Below are positions 33,217 to 43,735 of a stretch of 64,000 nt of DNA, one piece after another. The first letter of the stretch is position 1; each line of letters starts with the position of its first letter. The position numbers and the translations under genes are program-made. The notes below the pieces were generated by a model, which was not told where the DNA came from, made no database searches, and saw only the letters and a list, made by a program, of their open reading frames with translations. The stretch covers positions 1,426,001-1,490,000 of the forward strand of contig NZ_OW968402.1 of the NCBI RefSeq assembly GCF_943169825.2, in the 5' to 3' direction. Source of the DNA: Varibaculum prostatecancerukia (GTDB lineage Bacteria > Actinomycetota > Actinomycetes > Actinomycetales > Actinomycetaceae).

Positions 33217-34365
33217 CTAGACAATAATCAAAGGGATTTCTATCTCCGCATCGCTTAAAGCACCGTGTACCCCCACCATTTTTAAAACCCCGCGGCTGTG
33301 GAAACGCGAATCCACGAACTGGTAGTTATCGTTTGCAAAAATAGTGAAGTCTCCTATGCGGTTCGGATCGCTAATATCTCCGTAAACTTCCCGGTAATCA
33401 GCCACTATTTGACCGCGCCCGGCAACCAGTTTTTGCCACTGCACGAGCACCAGCGCTTTAGGGGCCTTCCGGGTGCGATTTCCGGCGGGATCCTGTCCTA
33501 GATACTGTTCCTTGAGGTGAATATGGAGGGCGCGCGGCTCCCCCGAAACTGCAGCTATCTGCGAGGCTAACTCGCAGGTAGCTAAATCAATAGTGGTTTC
33601 CGCGGTGACGTTGACCATGCCGTGATCTGCGGTTATCACCATGGCAACATCTTGGGGCAACTGGGCGCGTAACTCAGATAATCCCCGGTCAATCGCTTCC
33701 AATTCTTGCAGCCACCTAGGGTGTGACCATCCGCGATTATGCCCCCAATGATCCAGCTGCGACCAGTATAAATAGACATAATCGGCACCTTGTTTAAAGG
33801 CTTGCAGGGCGTGGGAACAACGCTGGGAAAGTTCCGTAGATACCTTGAGATTCGCGTCTCGCAAAGTTATTTCACTCAGCGTAGAACCCACAAAATCCGG
33901 GGGAACTAGCGCCAGTGCCTCCAGGTCCAGCTGGCGGGCGCGAGTGAAATAAGTAGGCTGGTCGCACCAGGAACGCGCCGGTCGGTTAAAGCCTTCAAAA
34001 GTAATCAGATTGAGGACGCGCCTAGCCACCGGATCCCAACACTGATACCCCAGCATCCCGGTTTTTGCAGGTGAAAGCCCAGTGTGCAGGCTAGTTAAGG
34101 CCGCCACGGTGGTGGAGGGGACGCAGGTTCTGACTGGTTGCCCCCAGGCGTCCTCCGCCTGCGTGAGGTAAGGCCGCATAAAAGGAATATGCCCCCGCCT
34201 AGCTGCAAGCAGCCGCTGTCCCATGCCATCTATCGCCACTAGGCAGAGCCGGCGCTTACCTTTCCCCATTAGCTGCCGCAGCGTGGCAGAAAACTCGGTT
34301 TCCTCCTGCCAGTTAAGCGCCCCAAAAGCAGTCGGTAAAATATCCCAAATCCGCATTCCAGGCAT
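33217..34365 (-). CDS. Alkaline phosphatase superfamily (nucleotide pyrophosphatase-like) hydrolase
   Basis: About 382 residues from the preferred ATG at 34365 (MPGMRIWD; GAGGA 4-5 bases upstream); upstream in-frame starts at 34386 and 34416 exist. Metal sites are visible: LVAIDGMG (first Asp), CVPSTTVAALTSL (catalytic Thr/Ser), YWSQLDHWGHNRG (Asp, His) and ITADHGM (Asp, His). Members hydrolyse phosphodiesters or pyrophosphates; the substrate is unknown. No signal peptide is seen, so it is cytosolic. Such a gene between sepH and the topoisomerase IV A subunit is common in Actinomycetales. It converges with sepH and is divergent from parC. Confidence 0.85.
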   Translation of the reverse strand: MPGMRIWDILPTAFGALNWQEETEFSATLRQLMGKGKRRLCLVAIDGMGQRLLAARRGHIPFMRPYLTQAEDAWGQPVRTCVPSTTVAALTSLHTGLSPAKTGMLGYQCWDPVARRVLNLITFEGFNRPARSWCDQPTYFTRARQLDLEALALVPPDFVGSTLSEITLRDANLKVSTELSQRCSHALQAFKQGADYVYLYWSQLDHWGHNRGWSHPRWLQELEAIDRGLSELRAQLPQDVAMVITADHGMVNVTAETTIDLATCELASQIAAVSGEPRALHIHLKEQYLGQDPAGNRTRKAPKALVLVQWQKLVAGRGQIVADYREVYGDISDPNRIGDFTIFANDNYQFVDSRFHSRGVLKMVGVHGALSDAEIEIPLIIV

Positions 34366-34453
34366 TGTTTCCTCACGGTGATTCATACCTCTTATGTTCT
34401 CACATCCGCGAGCCAAATCTGACTAGAGCCAAGTTTTTTGCTTTGATAATAAG

Positions 34454-37030
34454 GTGAGTAAAAAGTCGCATGAACCCGATCAGCCTGACCTGTTTTCTAC
34501 AGCTATGCCTGCTAGCGGCGAACTCGACCAGCCAGAGGCCAAGAAACAAAGTCTTAAGGCCGCGACTACTACTCCGGTGAAGCCCAAGCCGAAGAAAGCT
34601 ACCCCTTCGGAAAGTCAGACACCTCAAGAACACATCACCCATATCGATGTGTCCGAGGAAATGCGTACTTCCTTCCTGGAATACGCCTATTCGGTGATTT
34701 ATGCGCGCGCCCTGCCAGATGCCCGGGATGGGCTAAAGCCGGTACAGCGGCGCATCGTCTATATGATGAGCGAAATGGGGTTATGGCCGAACAAAGGGCA
34801 CGTAAAAAGCTCCCGGGTGGTGGGGGAAGTTATGGGTAAGCTCCACCCCCACGGCGATAGCGCCATCTATGACGCGATTGTGCGCCTGGCACAAGACTTT
34901 AACCTGCGGATGCCGCTGGTGGATGGGCACGGAAACTTTGGTTCCTTAGATGACGGCCCGGCGGCGGCGCGCTATACGGAAGTGCGGATGGCGCCGACCG
35001 CGCAAGATATGGTGTCCAATCTAGATGAGGACGTCGTAGATTTTGTTCCCAACTACGATAACCAGTTCATGCAACCGGCGGTGCTCCCGGCAGCTTTCCC
35101 GAACCTGCTAGTAAATGGCGCCAATGGGATTGCAGTCGGAATGGCCACCTACATTCCCCCTCACAACTTGGGGGAAACCGTGGCCGGCGCGATTCATCTG
35201 CTAGAAAATCCCGAGGCAACTACCGAAGATTTAATGCGTTTTATTCCCGGTCCCGACCTGCCAGGCGGCGGAATCATTGTGGGGCTGGACGGTGTACGCC
35301 AAGCCTACGAAACCGGGAGGGGAATTTTCCGCACTCGCGCCAAGACCTCGATTGAGCGAGTTACTGCCCGCAAGATGGGGATTGTGGTCACCGAACTGCC
35401 TTATATGATCGGTCCAGAAAAAGTCATTGAAAAAATCAAAGATGGAGTGCAAAAGGGCAGGATAAAAGGTATTTCTGCGGTCACTAACTTAACTGACCGC
35501 GACCACGATATGCGCCTAGTTATCGAAGTTAAATCCGGGTTCAACCCCGAGGCGGTGCGCGCCGCCCTCTTTAAGCACACCCCGATGGAGGATTCTTTCG
35601 GGATTAACGCGGTAGCTTTGGTCGATGGGCAGCCGCGCACTTTGGGGCTAAAAGAAATGCTGCAAGTGTTCCTCGATCACCGCATGGAGATTGTGATGCG
35701 CCGCAGCCAGTACCGCCTGCGTAAACGGCAAGAACGGCTGCATTTAGTGCAAGGGCTGCTAGTCGCAGTCCTCGATATTGATGACGTTATTCAGATTATT
35801 CGCGCCTCCGAGGATGCTGCTCAAGCAAAAGCCCGCTTAATGGAGGCTTTCGACTTAGATGATGTGCAGTCTGAACATATCTTGTCCCTGCAACTGCGCA
35901 GGTTAACTAAGTTTTCTCGCCTGGAATTAGAGGCGGAGCGTGACCGCTTGACCGAAGAAATCGCCGAGCTGGAAGCGTTGATTGCCTCCCGAGAAAAACG
36001 GCAAGAGCTGGTGGTGAGTGAGCTGCGGGAAGTAGCCCAAAAACGTTCGGATCCGCGGCGAACGGTGCTGCTGGCAGAAGAGGGCGCCGCCCAGTTAGCC
36101 GCCGAGCAAGACGCACCTCTAGAGATTCCCGATGAGCCTGCCACGGTGGTTTTAGGGGCAGGCGGCCTGGTGGCGCGTTTTTCTGGACACGAACCTTTTG
36201 CTACTGACGGTCAACGCGAGCCCTGGGATGCAATTATTGCTACAGCCCAAACTACCGCTCGCGGCCAGGTGGGCGCGATTAGCTCCCTGGGAACTTTATA
36301 TAAACTTACTGCCCTGGAAGTACCAGCTTTGGTACGGTCAGCAGCAGCTCCTTCACTGCGGGGTACGCCTCCGATTTCACGGCTGCTCAGCCTGGAGGAA
36401 GGCGAAGAAATAGTGGGGCTGGTTCCCCTGGATGAAGAAGGACCGACTTGGTGGGCGGCCACGGCTGCTGGGGTTATTAAACGGATCCGGCCGCAGGTGT
36501 TGGCTACCCAGGATTCTTATTCCATAATCGGTCTAGACAGCGGTGACCAGGTGGTGGCAGCTGGCAGTGGAGGCGATGACGGTGCTTTCGTGCTGATTTC
36601 TTCGGCAGCGCAACTGCTGCGCACCCCGGCAGATAAAGTACGCCCCCAAGGACGCTCTGGCCAGGGCATTTCCGGAATGAAACTGGCAGAGGGCGACCAA
36701 GTAATCGCTGCCGCTTTGGTTAGTGAAGACGACCTAGAATCTTCCCTAGTGGCAACAGTTGCCGGAATTTCTTCTTCGGGCCCCGGTAGCGGGCAAACCA
36801 GTGCGAAGGTCACTCCTTTGCCACAGTATCCCCAAAAGGGACGCGCCGGACAAGGGGTGCGCTGCCAGCGTTTCTTGAAGGGTGAAAGCCGCCTGTCTTT
36901 GGCGGCCATCACCGCTACCCCGCCGCGCGCCCTCAGCAAAGACGGAACCCCGCTGTCGTTACCGGCGCAAACTGACAAGCGGGACGCTTCTGGTAGCGGG
37001 CTGAAGCGACAAATCTATTTCTTGGGTTAA
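34454..37030 (+). CDS. parC: DNA topoisomerase IV / gyrase-type subunit A (ParC)
   Basis: 858 residues, GTG start. After a disordered lead of about 60 residues: the winged-helix DNA-binding region ([19 protein letters not shown]), active-site Tyr in AAARYTE, the tower, a coiled coil ([21 protein letters not shown]) and C-terminal beta-propeller repeats with GRSGQGI. It cuts and rejoins DNA to unlink daughter chromosomes. Pairing with the B subunit at 39217 and position next to sigA point to topoisomerase IV, the gyrase genes usually being near dnaA; the sequence alone does not settle this (no clean QRRGGKG gyrase box is seen). Confidence 0.9.
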   Translation: MSKKSHEPDQPDLFSTAMPASGELDQPEAKKQSLKAATTTPVKPKPKKATPSESQTPQEHITHIDVSEEMRTSFLEYAYSVIYARALPDARDGLKPVQRRIVYMMSEMGLWPNKGHVKSSRVVGEVMGKLHPHGDSAIYDAIVRLAQDFNLRMPLVDGHGNFGSLDDGPAAARYTEVRMAPTAQDMVSNLDEDVVDFVPNYDNQFMQPAVLPAAFPNLLVNGANGIAVGMATYIPPHNLGETVAGAIHLLENPEATTEDLMRFIPGPDLPGGGIIVGLDGVRQAYETGRGIFRTRAKTSIERVTARKMGIVVTELPYMIGPEKVIEKIKDGVQKGRIKGISAVTNLTDRDHDMRLVIEVKSGFNPEAVRAALFKHTPMEDSFGINAVALVDGQPRTLGLKEMLQVFLDHRMEIVMRRSQYRLRKRQERLHLVQGLLVAVLDIDDVIQIIRASEDAAQAKARLMEAFDLDDVQSEHILSLQLRRLTKFSRLELEAERDRLTEEIAELEALIASREKRQELVVSELREVAQKRSDPRRTVLLAEEGAAQLAAEQDAPLEIPDEPATVVLGAGGLVARFSGHEPFATDGQREPWDAIIATAQTTARGQVGAISSLGTLYKLTALEVPALVRSAAAPSLRGTPPISRLLSLEEGEEIVGLVPLDEEGPTWWAATAAGVIKRIRPQVLATQDSYSIIGLDSGDQVVAAGSGGDDGAFVLISSAAQLLRTPADKVRPQGRSGQGISGMKLAEGDQVIAAALVSEDDLESSLVATVAGISSSGPGSGQTSAKVTPLPQYPQKGRAGQGVRCQRFLKGESRLSLAAITATPPRALSKDGTPLSLPAQTDKRDASGSGLKRQIYFLG

Positions 37031-37083
37031 GGGGCTATCGCTTTCTTGGGGCAAGTTAGTTGGGCAATAGGCAAGTAAAGTCC

Positions 37084-38088
37084 CTAGTTGAGGGAGTTAT
37101 TGTCCGTTTCAGATGCGGGAGTTTCAATCGCGTACTGGGTAGAGGTTCCGATGACTTTAAATCCGGCCTCCAAGAATAGACGCCGGGTGAAAGCATCAGC
37201 AGCCTCCGGCAAGAGAGCTCCAGTAGTAGCGAACCCCCGATTCTTAAACGCTTTCAATACCGACGCGATTAAAGATTGCAAGATGGCGGCATTTTCCCAT
37301 CCCGGCAGTAACCCCAGCAGATCAATATAGCCTTGACGATTCCCCACCGCCTTCCAGTCTTGGCGATAGATGGAAGACAGCGCGAAACCGGCAATCTGGG
37401 AGCGATCAGTGGTTTTATCTAGCGCCACAAAAGAACAATCTGGAGTGAAAGCTCCTCGGCGAGTAGCCCAATCTTCCGCGCTGTAACCCGGCCCCGGATT
37501 TCGGTCTTGCAGGATCCGGTTTAAAGTATGACGCAACATTTCATCTAGTTCCTGATTCCAAGCCACAATCTGGAACGGATAAGGCAGTTCCGGCAGCTTT
37601 ATAGGCTCGGTCAAATCCCGGGAAACATCCACGAAAGAAGCAGTTTGCTGATATCCGGCCTCTAGGAGCAACGCAGACAGGTCAGGGGCAATATCTTCCA
37701 CATAGAATAGGGCGCGTCCGGGGCGCGAATGATCGAGGAGGGCGCGCGCCTGATCCCGCTGCCAAGCTATCGATGCGCGTCCTAAACCTTGGCCGCGATA
37801 GCGCGGATCTACCCCACCCTCGCAGACCACTTCGTTTACCAGTAGCCGCGGACGCACCTGCGCATAGGCGACCAGGTTGTTTTCCTGGCCGAAGGCACCG
37901 ATGGTACGCCACCGTGAGGGTGCCGCAAAAAACTCTTCTACCTCAGAAATCGCTGTCCTAAAGGGAGGATTGTCGAATTCTTCAATCCGATGGATCAGGC
38001 TCCCCATTTCCGGTACGTTATCGGGACCGAGATTGCGCCAATCATATTTTCCGGTGCTCTTCGGCAGCGACCATTCCTGCCCGCTCAT
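37084..38088 (-). CDS. GNAT-family acetyltransferase, double-domain (first)
   Basis: 334 residues from the ATG at 38088 (MSGQEWSLP), which overlaps the stop of the preceding gene (TGATG), so translation is coupled; an upstream in-frame start at 38148 lies inside that gene. The N-terminal half has the acetyl-CoA loop VDPRYRGQGLGRASIAW; the C-terminal half is a second, degenerate GNAT domain. Substrate unknown. The layout resembles mycothiol synthase-type tandem GNATs, but nothing ties it to that pathway. Confidence 0.8.
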   Translation of the reverse strand: MSGQEWSLPKSTGKYDWRNLGPDNVPEMGSLIHRIEEFDNPPFRTAISEVEEFFAAPSRWRTIGAFGQENNLVAYAQVRPRLLVNEVVCEGGVDPRYRGQGLGRASIAWQRDQARALLDHSRPGRALFYVEDIAPDLSALLLEAGYQQTASFVDVSRDLTEPIKLPELPYPFQIVAWNQELDEMLRHTLNRILQDRNPGPGYSAEDWATRRGAFTPDCSFVALDKTTDRSQIAGFALSSIYRQDWKAVGNRQGYIDLLGLLPGWENAAILQSLIASVLKAFKNRGFATTGALLPEAADAFTRRLFLEAGFKVIGTSTQYAIETPASETDNNSLN

Positions 38089-39176
38089 CACAGCTCCACC
38101 GTATAAATCATGCGCGCCCCCGCCAGTTTGAAGCCGCAGGCGGCACACACCCCAGAGAGGTCACCCAGGGTCGGGTAGTTATCTTCGGCGAATACCTGTT
38201 TATATCCTGAGTGTGCGCAGGCCGTGAGCACCCGGGAAAGTACCTGTTTTAATACCGCGAAATCTGCGCCGTGGTTATCGGCATTTTGGCGGTCATCACC
38301 GAAAATATCTACCGCCACTGTGGGAATTATTTCTTCGGATGCACCCTCAGATTCTAGGCAACTGCTTTGGCAAAGATCCCGGTAAACCACCAGACAATAA
38401 GCAAGCACGCGACCAGAATTCATAGAAACAGCTGCAAAGGACAAATCGGGAGCCAGATTCGATAAAACTCGCCCCCACCAGCGGGAAGCATCCCCCTTAT
38501 CGGCATATAGGCGCGCGGAGTTAGCTACGTGCAAAGCTTTTATTTCTTCCCAGTGATCGGGGGAAAGCCGGCGGGCAGAAATGATCCGCACATCTTTCGT
38601 AGGGAACTTTTCTTCTAAGGAGGCTAGCACAGCCGGGTCTAAGCGGTGCGAAAAAACTTTTATGGTGCGTTGAGCAGAGAATCCAGCAGCCGCATAGAGC
38701 ATTCGCCGATCCCCGGCGCGCTCGTCTACTACATTGCGGATTTGGGCGGGCCGATCATAATCCTCGCCGTAGTAACCCAACATTAGTTCCCGAGCACGCA
38801 CATCTTGCCAAGCCAACAGGGCGCGACCTATTCCCCGTCCTCGCCAATGCTCGGCGGTAACTGCAAACAGATCGGCGCGGGCATAGCTTTTTTCGTCCGG
38901 CTGTAAAGTGACCGACCCGAAAGCCGCCAAGTTGCCGCGCGAATCTAGTCCAATCAGACAGTCTTGCAGTTCCGGGCGGCTCAGCGCCTGGGTTAACCGA
39001 CTAATCTCGCCCTCGGAAGTAGGACGTGCCGGATGGGAATTCTTCTCAGTTAAATGGATTAGTTCCCGAATTTTCCAAGAATCAGTTTCGCGCGAGGGAC
39101 GCCAATATAACCCCAGATGAACCGGGGGTACCGGGGCAGCTGGTAGGCTCCCTAACCGTTCGCGCAAAGTTGACAT
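38088..39176 (-). CDS. GNAT-family acetyltransferase, double-domain (second)
   Basis: 362 residues, ATG start. The N-terminal GNAT domain has the acetyl-CoA-binding run AEHWRGRGIGRALLAWQD; a second, weaker GNAT fold follows (ending CGFKLAGARMIYTVEL). It is similar in layout to the downstream protein, so the pair probably arose by duplication. Substrate unknown. Lies between parE and the first copy, all read leftward. Confidence 0.8.
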   Translation of the reverse strand: MSTLRERLGSLPAAPVPPVHLGLYWRPSRETDSWKIRELIHLTEKNSHPARPTSEGEISRLTQALSRPELQDCLIGLDSRGNLAAFGSVTLQPDEKSYARADLFAVTAEHWRGRGIGRALLAWQDVRARELMLGYYGEDYDRPAQIRNVVDERAGDRRMLYAAAGFSAQRTIKVFSHRLDPAVLASLEEKFPTKDVRIISARRLSPDHWEEIKALHVANSARLYADKGDASRWWGRVLSNLAPDLSFAAVSMNSGRVLAYCLVVYRDLCQSSCLESEGASEEIIPTVAVDIFGDDRQNADNHGADFAVLKQVLSRVLTACAHSGYKQVFAEDNYPTLGDLSGVCAACGFKLAGARMIYTVEL

Positions 39177-39216
39177 ACTTTTATCTTACTGGCGCGCAAG
39201 CAGCAAACCGAAACCG

Positions 39217-41343
39217 TTAAGCATCTATTTGTTCGGCTGCCAGTTGGTCTGCGCCGGCCACGATGAATTCCCGGCGGGGCGCCACCGTGGATCCCATTAG
39301 CAGCTCGAAAATGTTTTCGGCTTGCGCCAACGCGGCTTCATCGGCGAAAGTGATTTGCCGCAGGGTGCGTTTTCCGCGTTGCATGGTGGTTTCTGCAAGC
39401 TGAGAGGCATCCATCTCGCCCAGACCTTTATAGCGCTGGATAGGTTCTTTATATTTGCGTCCACTCTTGGCGAGGGCGTGCAGGCGCTGATGCAGCTCAT
39501 CCTCGGAATAGGTATAGATAATTTCTTTCTTTTTCCGCCCTTGAGCTGGGATTTCGATCCGATGCAGCGGGGGTACTGCCGCGTAGACTCTCCCGGCAGC
39601 AATCAGGGGGCGCATATAACGGAAGAATAGGGTGAGCAGCAGGGTGCGAATATGGGCTCCATCCACATCGGCATCGGTCATCATAATGACTTTGCCGTAC
39701 CTGGCAGAATCCAGGTCGAAGCTGCGACCAGAACCTGCCCCGATTACCTGGATAATCGCTGCGCATTCGGCGTTGGATAGCATATCGGAGGTGGAGGCTT
39801 TTTGGGTGTTGAGGATTTTTCCGCGAATCGGCAGCAGGGCCTGGAAATCCGCTGATCGTGCCTGTTTGGCGGTACCTAGCGCCGAGTCGCCCTCTACGAT
39901 AAACAGTTCACAGTCCTCAACTTTATTGGAGCGACAATCCGCTAGTTTTGCCGGTAGTGAGGAGGTTTCGAGGGCGTTTTTACGTCGGGAAATCTCTTTT
40001 TGATGCCGCGCACTCACTCGCGCCCGCATCTCCCCTACTACTTTCTCCATCAGGGCAAACACTTGCTGCTTGTCGTCGCGTTTGGAGGAAGAGAACTTCT
40101 TTTCCAGCCACTGGGTGACTGCGCTAGATACTGCCTGGCGCACTTGGGGGGTACCTAAAACTTCCTTGGTTTGCCCCTCGAACTGGGGTTCAGGCAACCG
40201 CACGGTCACTACCGCGGTCAGCCCCGCCATCACGTCCTCTTTTTCGATTCGGATCTTGGCTTCTTTTTGGGTGAGTTTCAGGCGCTTCGATTTCTTATTT
40301 TTATCAATCTGGCTGCGCAATACCCGCACCAGCGCGTTTTCGAATCCCATAATGTGGGTGCCGCCCATGGGGGTGGCCACGATGTTCACGAAAGAACGCT
40401 CAACCGTGTCATAGCCGTTGCCCCAGCGCATCGCAATATCAATATCGCAGGTGCGTTCGACTTCGACCGGGCGCAAATGTCCGCTTTTTTGGTCTAACTG
40501 TTGAATAGTTTCACTGTAGGTGCGCTGGTCGCGGATACACCAGGTGTCGATAATCGCCTGATCGGGGGCGAGGAAATCGACGAAATCTTCGGTTCCGCCC
40601 TCGGCCTTGAAAGATTCCTCTAGGGGTTCTTCGGGGCGTTCATCGCGGCAAACGATGGTTAAACCCGGCACTAGGAAAGCGGTTTGGCGCGCGCGTTCCA
40701 GCAGGTGTTCCCACGAGAATCCGGTGGAGGCGGTTTTGGGGAAAATCTGGAAATCTGCCCAAAAACGCACCCGGGTTCCGGTCTTTTTCTTGGGGGCTTT
40801 CCCTATTACTTTCAGTTTGGATTCTTTAGTGAATGGCTTGAACGGCGAGGTAGGGGTGCGGGATTCGGTGTCGTCAAACTCGCCGGGCTCTCCACGCAGG
40901 AAAGACATTTGATAGGTTTTCCCGCCTCGATCTACCTGCACATCTAGGCGGGCAGAGAGGGCGTTTACTACCGAGGCACCTACCCCATGTAGGCCGCCCG
41001 CTGCCCCATAGGAGCCGGTGCCGAACTTTCCGCCCGCATGCAGCTTGGTATAGACGACCTCCACCCCGGATAGCCCTACCCCGGGGACTTTATCTACGGG
41101 GATGCCGCGGCCATTATCGGACACCGATACCGAATGGTCATCGCCGATAGTGACCTCGATCTGGTCACAGTACCCTTCCAGGGCTTCATCTACCGAGTTG
41201 TCGATGATTTCCCACAGGCAGTGCATCAGCCCGCGGTGATCGGTGGAGCCGATATACATACCGGGACGCTTGCGAACTGCGTCAAGTCCTTCTAGTACCG
41301 ACAGGTGCCGGGCGGTGTAGTCCGATTTCGTCTTTGTAGCCAC
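39217..41343 (-). CDS. parE: DNA topoisomerase IV / gyrase-type subunit B (ParE)
   Basis: 708 residues. GHKL ATPase motifs NSVDEAL, DNGRGIP and GGLHGVGASVVNALS; transducer domain; TOPRIM with EGDSALG, then DADVDGAHI; C-terminal segment with QRYKGLGEM. It drives ATP-dependent strand passage with the A subunit encoded 2 kb away on the other strand. Assigned as ParE rather than GyrB by partner and location. ATG start at 41343. Confidence 0.9.
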   Translation of the reverse strand: MATKTKSDYTARHLSVLEGLDAVRKRPGMYIGSTDHRGLMHCLWEIIDNSVDEALEGYCDQIEVTIGDDHSVSVSDNGRGIPVDKVPGVGLSGVEVVYTKLHAGGKFGTGSYGAAGGLHGVGASVVNALSARLDVQVDRGGKTYQMSFLRGEPGEFDDTESRTPTSPFKPFTKESKLKVIGKAPKKKTGTRVRFWADFQIFPKTASTGFSWEHLLERARQTAFLVPGLTIVCRDERPEEPLEESFKAEGGTEDFVDFLAPDQAIIDTWCIRDQRTYSETIQQLDQKSGHLRPVEVERTCDIDIAMRWGNGYDTVERSFVNIVATPMGGTHIMGFENALVRVLRSQIDKNKKSKRLKLTQKEAKIRIEKEDVMAGLTAVVTVRLPEPQFEGQTKEVLGTPQVRQAVSSAVTQWLEKKFSSSKRDDKQQVFALMEKVVGEMRARVSARHQKEISRRKNALETSSLPAKLADCRSNKVEDCELFIVEGDSALGTAKQARSADFQALLPIRGKILNTQKASTSDMLSNAECAAIIQVIGAGSGRSFDLDSARYGKVIMMTDADVDGAHIRTLLLTLFFRYMRPLIAAGRVYAAVPPLHRIEIPAQGRKKKEIIYTYSEDELHQRLHALAKSGRKYKEPIQRYKGLGEMDASQLAETTMQRGKRTLRQITFADEAALAQAENIFELLMGSTVAPRREFIVAGADQLAAEQIDA

Positions 41344-41551
41344 CTCTCTAGTTTAGAGGGTGGCGCTTTTAGGGTTGCTAGCGGCTTTCCGAGGGCGCGC
41401 TTTTGTGAGGGACTTCCCGTCCGTTTGGGGGCAACTTTCTATGCTTTTAGAGTGTTGGTTTTACCTCCAGCGGAATAAATATATGAGTTAATAAAGGTAA
41501 AGAAAGTGCCTAAGTGACTGACTTTAGCTAGTCCAGGAAGAAGGAATCGCC
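41344..41551. other. Intergenic region between parE and the LppM-like gene
   Basis: About 210 bases between divergent genes, so it must carry two promoters. An AT-rich core (about 41455-41500) is the likely promoter zone. The ribosome site AAGGA precedes the TTG at 41552. No operator-like repeat seen. Confidence 0.4.
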
Positions 41552-43669
41552 TTGAAACGCGTAGCAAAGATGCTAATCGGTACGCTATTAGCTGTATTCG
41601 CGCTAACAATACCGGCCGCACCCGCAAATGCAGCCAACGACTATCTGCTTGATATGTCTATAGATGAGGATTTAGAAGTTCATGCATCTATCAACATTCC
41701 GTTGCCGGATGACCCCCTGAGTTTTCTGGGGGGCAGTTTAAATTGTGGGTTGCTAAAAGCATCGACTGAGCTTTTCCCCGGAGGAGTCAGCGATCTGAGT
41801 AACTTCAAAGTTGAAAGCTGTGACCAGCAAGGGAAAAACATCTCTTTGGAAGTTTCGGGGCAGGCAAGAGAGGGCGACCACAGCGCTAGCGGCTGGAAAA
41901 TTACCAAGGATGAAATTACCTTGTCCGTTCCTCCCAACATTGGTGCGGCATCAGATGCAAACGAGAGTAATATCGGCGGAATCCGGATTACCTTCCCCGG
42001 AAAAGTTAAAAGTGTACAACCCAATATTGGATCCACTTCTGGCAATAGTTGGTCAGTAGATAATCCTAGCGAAATAGACGAAACAGTAACTATTACTGCT
42101 GACCGTCATGGCTCCAACTTGGGGTTGATTCTGGGAATCACCATCCCAATAGTCCTAATAGTTGTAGCGGCGATTGCGGCGGTGGTAGTGATAAGAAACC
42201 GCAAGAATAAGCAAGCTTCTACTCAGTCTATGCCAGGATATGGCGCCTATCCCCCGCCGCCTGTGCCCGGAAACTCCCCAAACCCTGTCCATCCGCAGGT
42301 ACCGAGGCATCCGGCTTCAGTCGCTCCGGGGATACAGGAAACAGCGCCTTCTAAGCCTGGAGGTATACCGGTTACACCTGGAGCCTCTGGGATTCCTGCG
42401 GGGCAACCACCAAGGCCTGGAGTTTCGGAAACACCTGATGGGCAGCCACCTCTGTCTCAGGCTCATTCTCCCCTACCTAATCCGGGTGACAGATCTGGAT
42501 TTGAGCCTGCTGTCTCCGCAGATGTGGGTACCCCGACCGGGCAGCCTTTTATGCCCGATATTCCTCAACCCTCTGTGTCTAAGGATTTGGTAATGCCCGG
42601 GGAGCAGCCGCACGTTCCTGGCTCTCCACAAATATCGGCTGAGCCATCTCCTAAGAACGAAACTGCGGAAGCACCGAGCGAACATCCGCCCCGGGCTCAA
42701 GCTGAGGGGTTGCCCGAGAATCAGCCGTCTACTTCGGACGCTGGCAGAATGTCTCCAGAGCAGCCGCCTGCTCCTGGCACTGCTCAGCCTCCTATGCCCC
42801 CAGTTTCTCCTCAAAATGGATATCCTCCCCAGTACGGTTACTTCCCAGCTCCACCAGCTATGCCCGGATACCCCGCCCGACCCCCAATGCCGGGTTATCC
42901 GGCGTCAGCTGCTCCGGGAATGCAGGAAGCAGCGCCTTATATGCCTGGAGGCAAACCGGCAGCACCTGGAGCCTCTGGGATTCCCGCGGGGCAACCCTCC
43001 ATGCCAGGTAGTGCTACATCCCCGATTTCAGGCGCGCCGTCTCAAGGTGGATATCCGCCCGGATACGGCTACTTCCCAGCTCCACCCGTTATGCCCGGTA
43101 ACCCCGTCCAACCTCCCATGCCGGGCTATCCGCCATCAGGTACACCTGGTGCGCCGGGAGCTGCGCCCTATCCCCCGAATATTCCTCCGCAAGGACAAGC
43201 GGGAGCGCCCGTGCCAGGTGGCTACTATCCCTATCAGTATCCTTATCCCTATCCGCCCGCTAATCCTCAAGGCTCGCAAGCTGGATACCCGATGCCACCT
43301 CAAGGCTACGGAACGCCTGCCCCAGGATTCCAACCTCCTGCAACTCCCCCACAATCAGGAGAACCAGGAAATCCGGGAGAATCGGGACAAACTGCCGAAT
43401 CCCATAGCGGACAACATGCATCCCACTCGCCGCAGCCTGGACAGTCCGGGCAACCCGCGAAATCCCCCGAACCCGCACAATCGAAAGAAACAGGAGAACC
43501 GGGAAATTCGAACGACTCGGAACAAGAGCTCCCCTCTAGCAAGCCCAGGCACGCAGCCGAGCCAGCGCAAGCTGACCTGACAGTTCTAAAGACAGATTCT
43601 CCCGAGGCGATAGCACCCAAGCATTCGAGTCCAGCCGACCAAGCAGAGCAACCTGGACAGACAAACTAA
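41552..43669 (+). CDS. LppM-like surface protein with a long proline-rich C-terminal domain
   Basis: 705 residues, TTG start with AAGGA upstream. Signal peptide (residues 1 to about 27, ending PANA); an extracellular domain of about 160 residues resembling the LppM family (DYLLDMSIDEDLEVHASINI ... ESNIGGIRITFPGKV); one membrane helix (about 189-213); then about 480 residues rich in Pro, Gly, Gln, Ser. If the signal peptide is cut, the proline-rich tail is cytosolic. It contains near-copies of a roughly 100-base DNA block (42308-42413 and 42899-42997) and many PGYP/PGQP-type units. LppM proteins bear on cell-envelope and phagosome interactions in mycobacteria; the function here is open. Confidence 0.7.
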   Translation: MKRVAKMLIGTLLAVFALTIPAAPANAANDYLLDMSIDEDLEVHASINIPLPDDPLSFLGGSLNCGLLKASTELFPGGVSDLSNFKVESCDQQGKNISLEVSGQAREGDHSASGWKITKDEITLSVPPNIGAASDANESNIGGIRITFPGKVKSVQPNIGSTSGNSWSVDNPSEIDETVTITADRHGSNLGLILGITIPIVLIVVAAIAAVVVIRNRKNKQASTQSMPGYGAYPPPPVPGNSPNPVHPQVPRHPASVAPGIQETAPSKPGGIPVTPGASGIPAGQPPRPGVSETPDGQPPLSQAHSPLPNPGDRSGFEPAVSADVGTPTGQPFMPDIPQPSVSKDLVMPGEQPHVPGSPQISAEPSPKNETAEAPSEHPPRAQAEGLPENQPSTSDAGRMSPEQPPAPGTAQPPMPPVSPQNGYPPQYGYFPAPPAMPGYPARPPMPGYPASAAPGMQEAAPYMPGGKPAAPGASGIPAGQPSMPGSATSPISGAPSQGGYPPGYGYFPAPPVMPGNPVQPPMPGYPPSGTPGAPGAAPYPPNIPPQGQAGAPVPGGYYPYQYPYPYPPANPQGSQAGYPMPPQGYGTPAPGFQPPATPPQSGEPGNPGESGQTAESHSGQHASHSPQPGQSGQPAKSPEPAQSKETGEPGNSNDSEQELPSSKPRHAAEPAQADLTVLKTDSPEAIAPKHSSPADQAEQPGQTN
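42308..42997. repeat. Two long near-identical blocks in the proline-rich gene
   Basis: The blocks at about 42308-42413 and 42899-42997 share long runs such as GCACCTGGAGCCTCTGGGAT and GCAGGAA(A/G)CAGCGCCTT. They encode (V/A)APG(I/M)QEAAP and GASGIPAGQP. Such repeats allow length variation by recombination. Confidence 0.75.
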
Positions 43670-43735
43670 TAGGGAAAAGTTAAAACTCCGGGTTTAGCCC
43701 AGTTCAAAGGCAAATAGCTAGATGGCGTCTCCAGC

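Noticed and set aside
34366-34416. Longer N-terminus of the phosphatase-like protein (MARGCENIRG)
   Set aside because: The extra residues lack a ribosome site and family similarity; the ATG at 34365 has GAGGA at good distance.
42816-43580. 254-codon open frame in another frame of the proline-rich gene
   Set aside because: Explained by CCN-rich codons lacking stops in the shifted frame; no ribosome site or family-like sequence.
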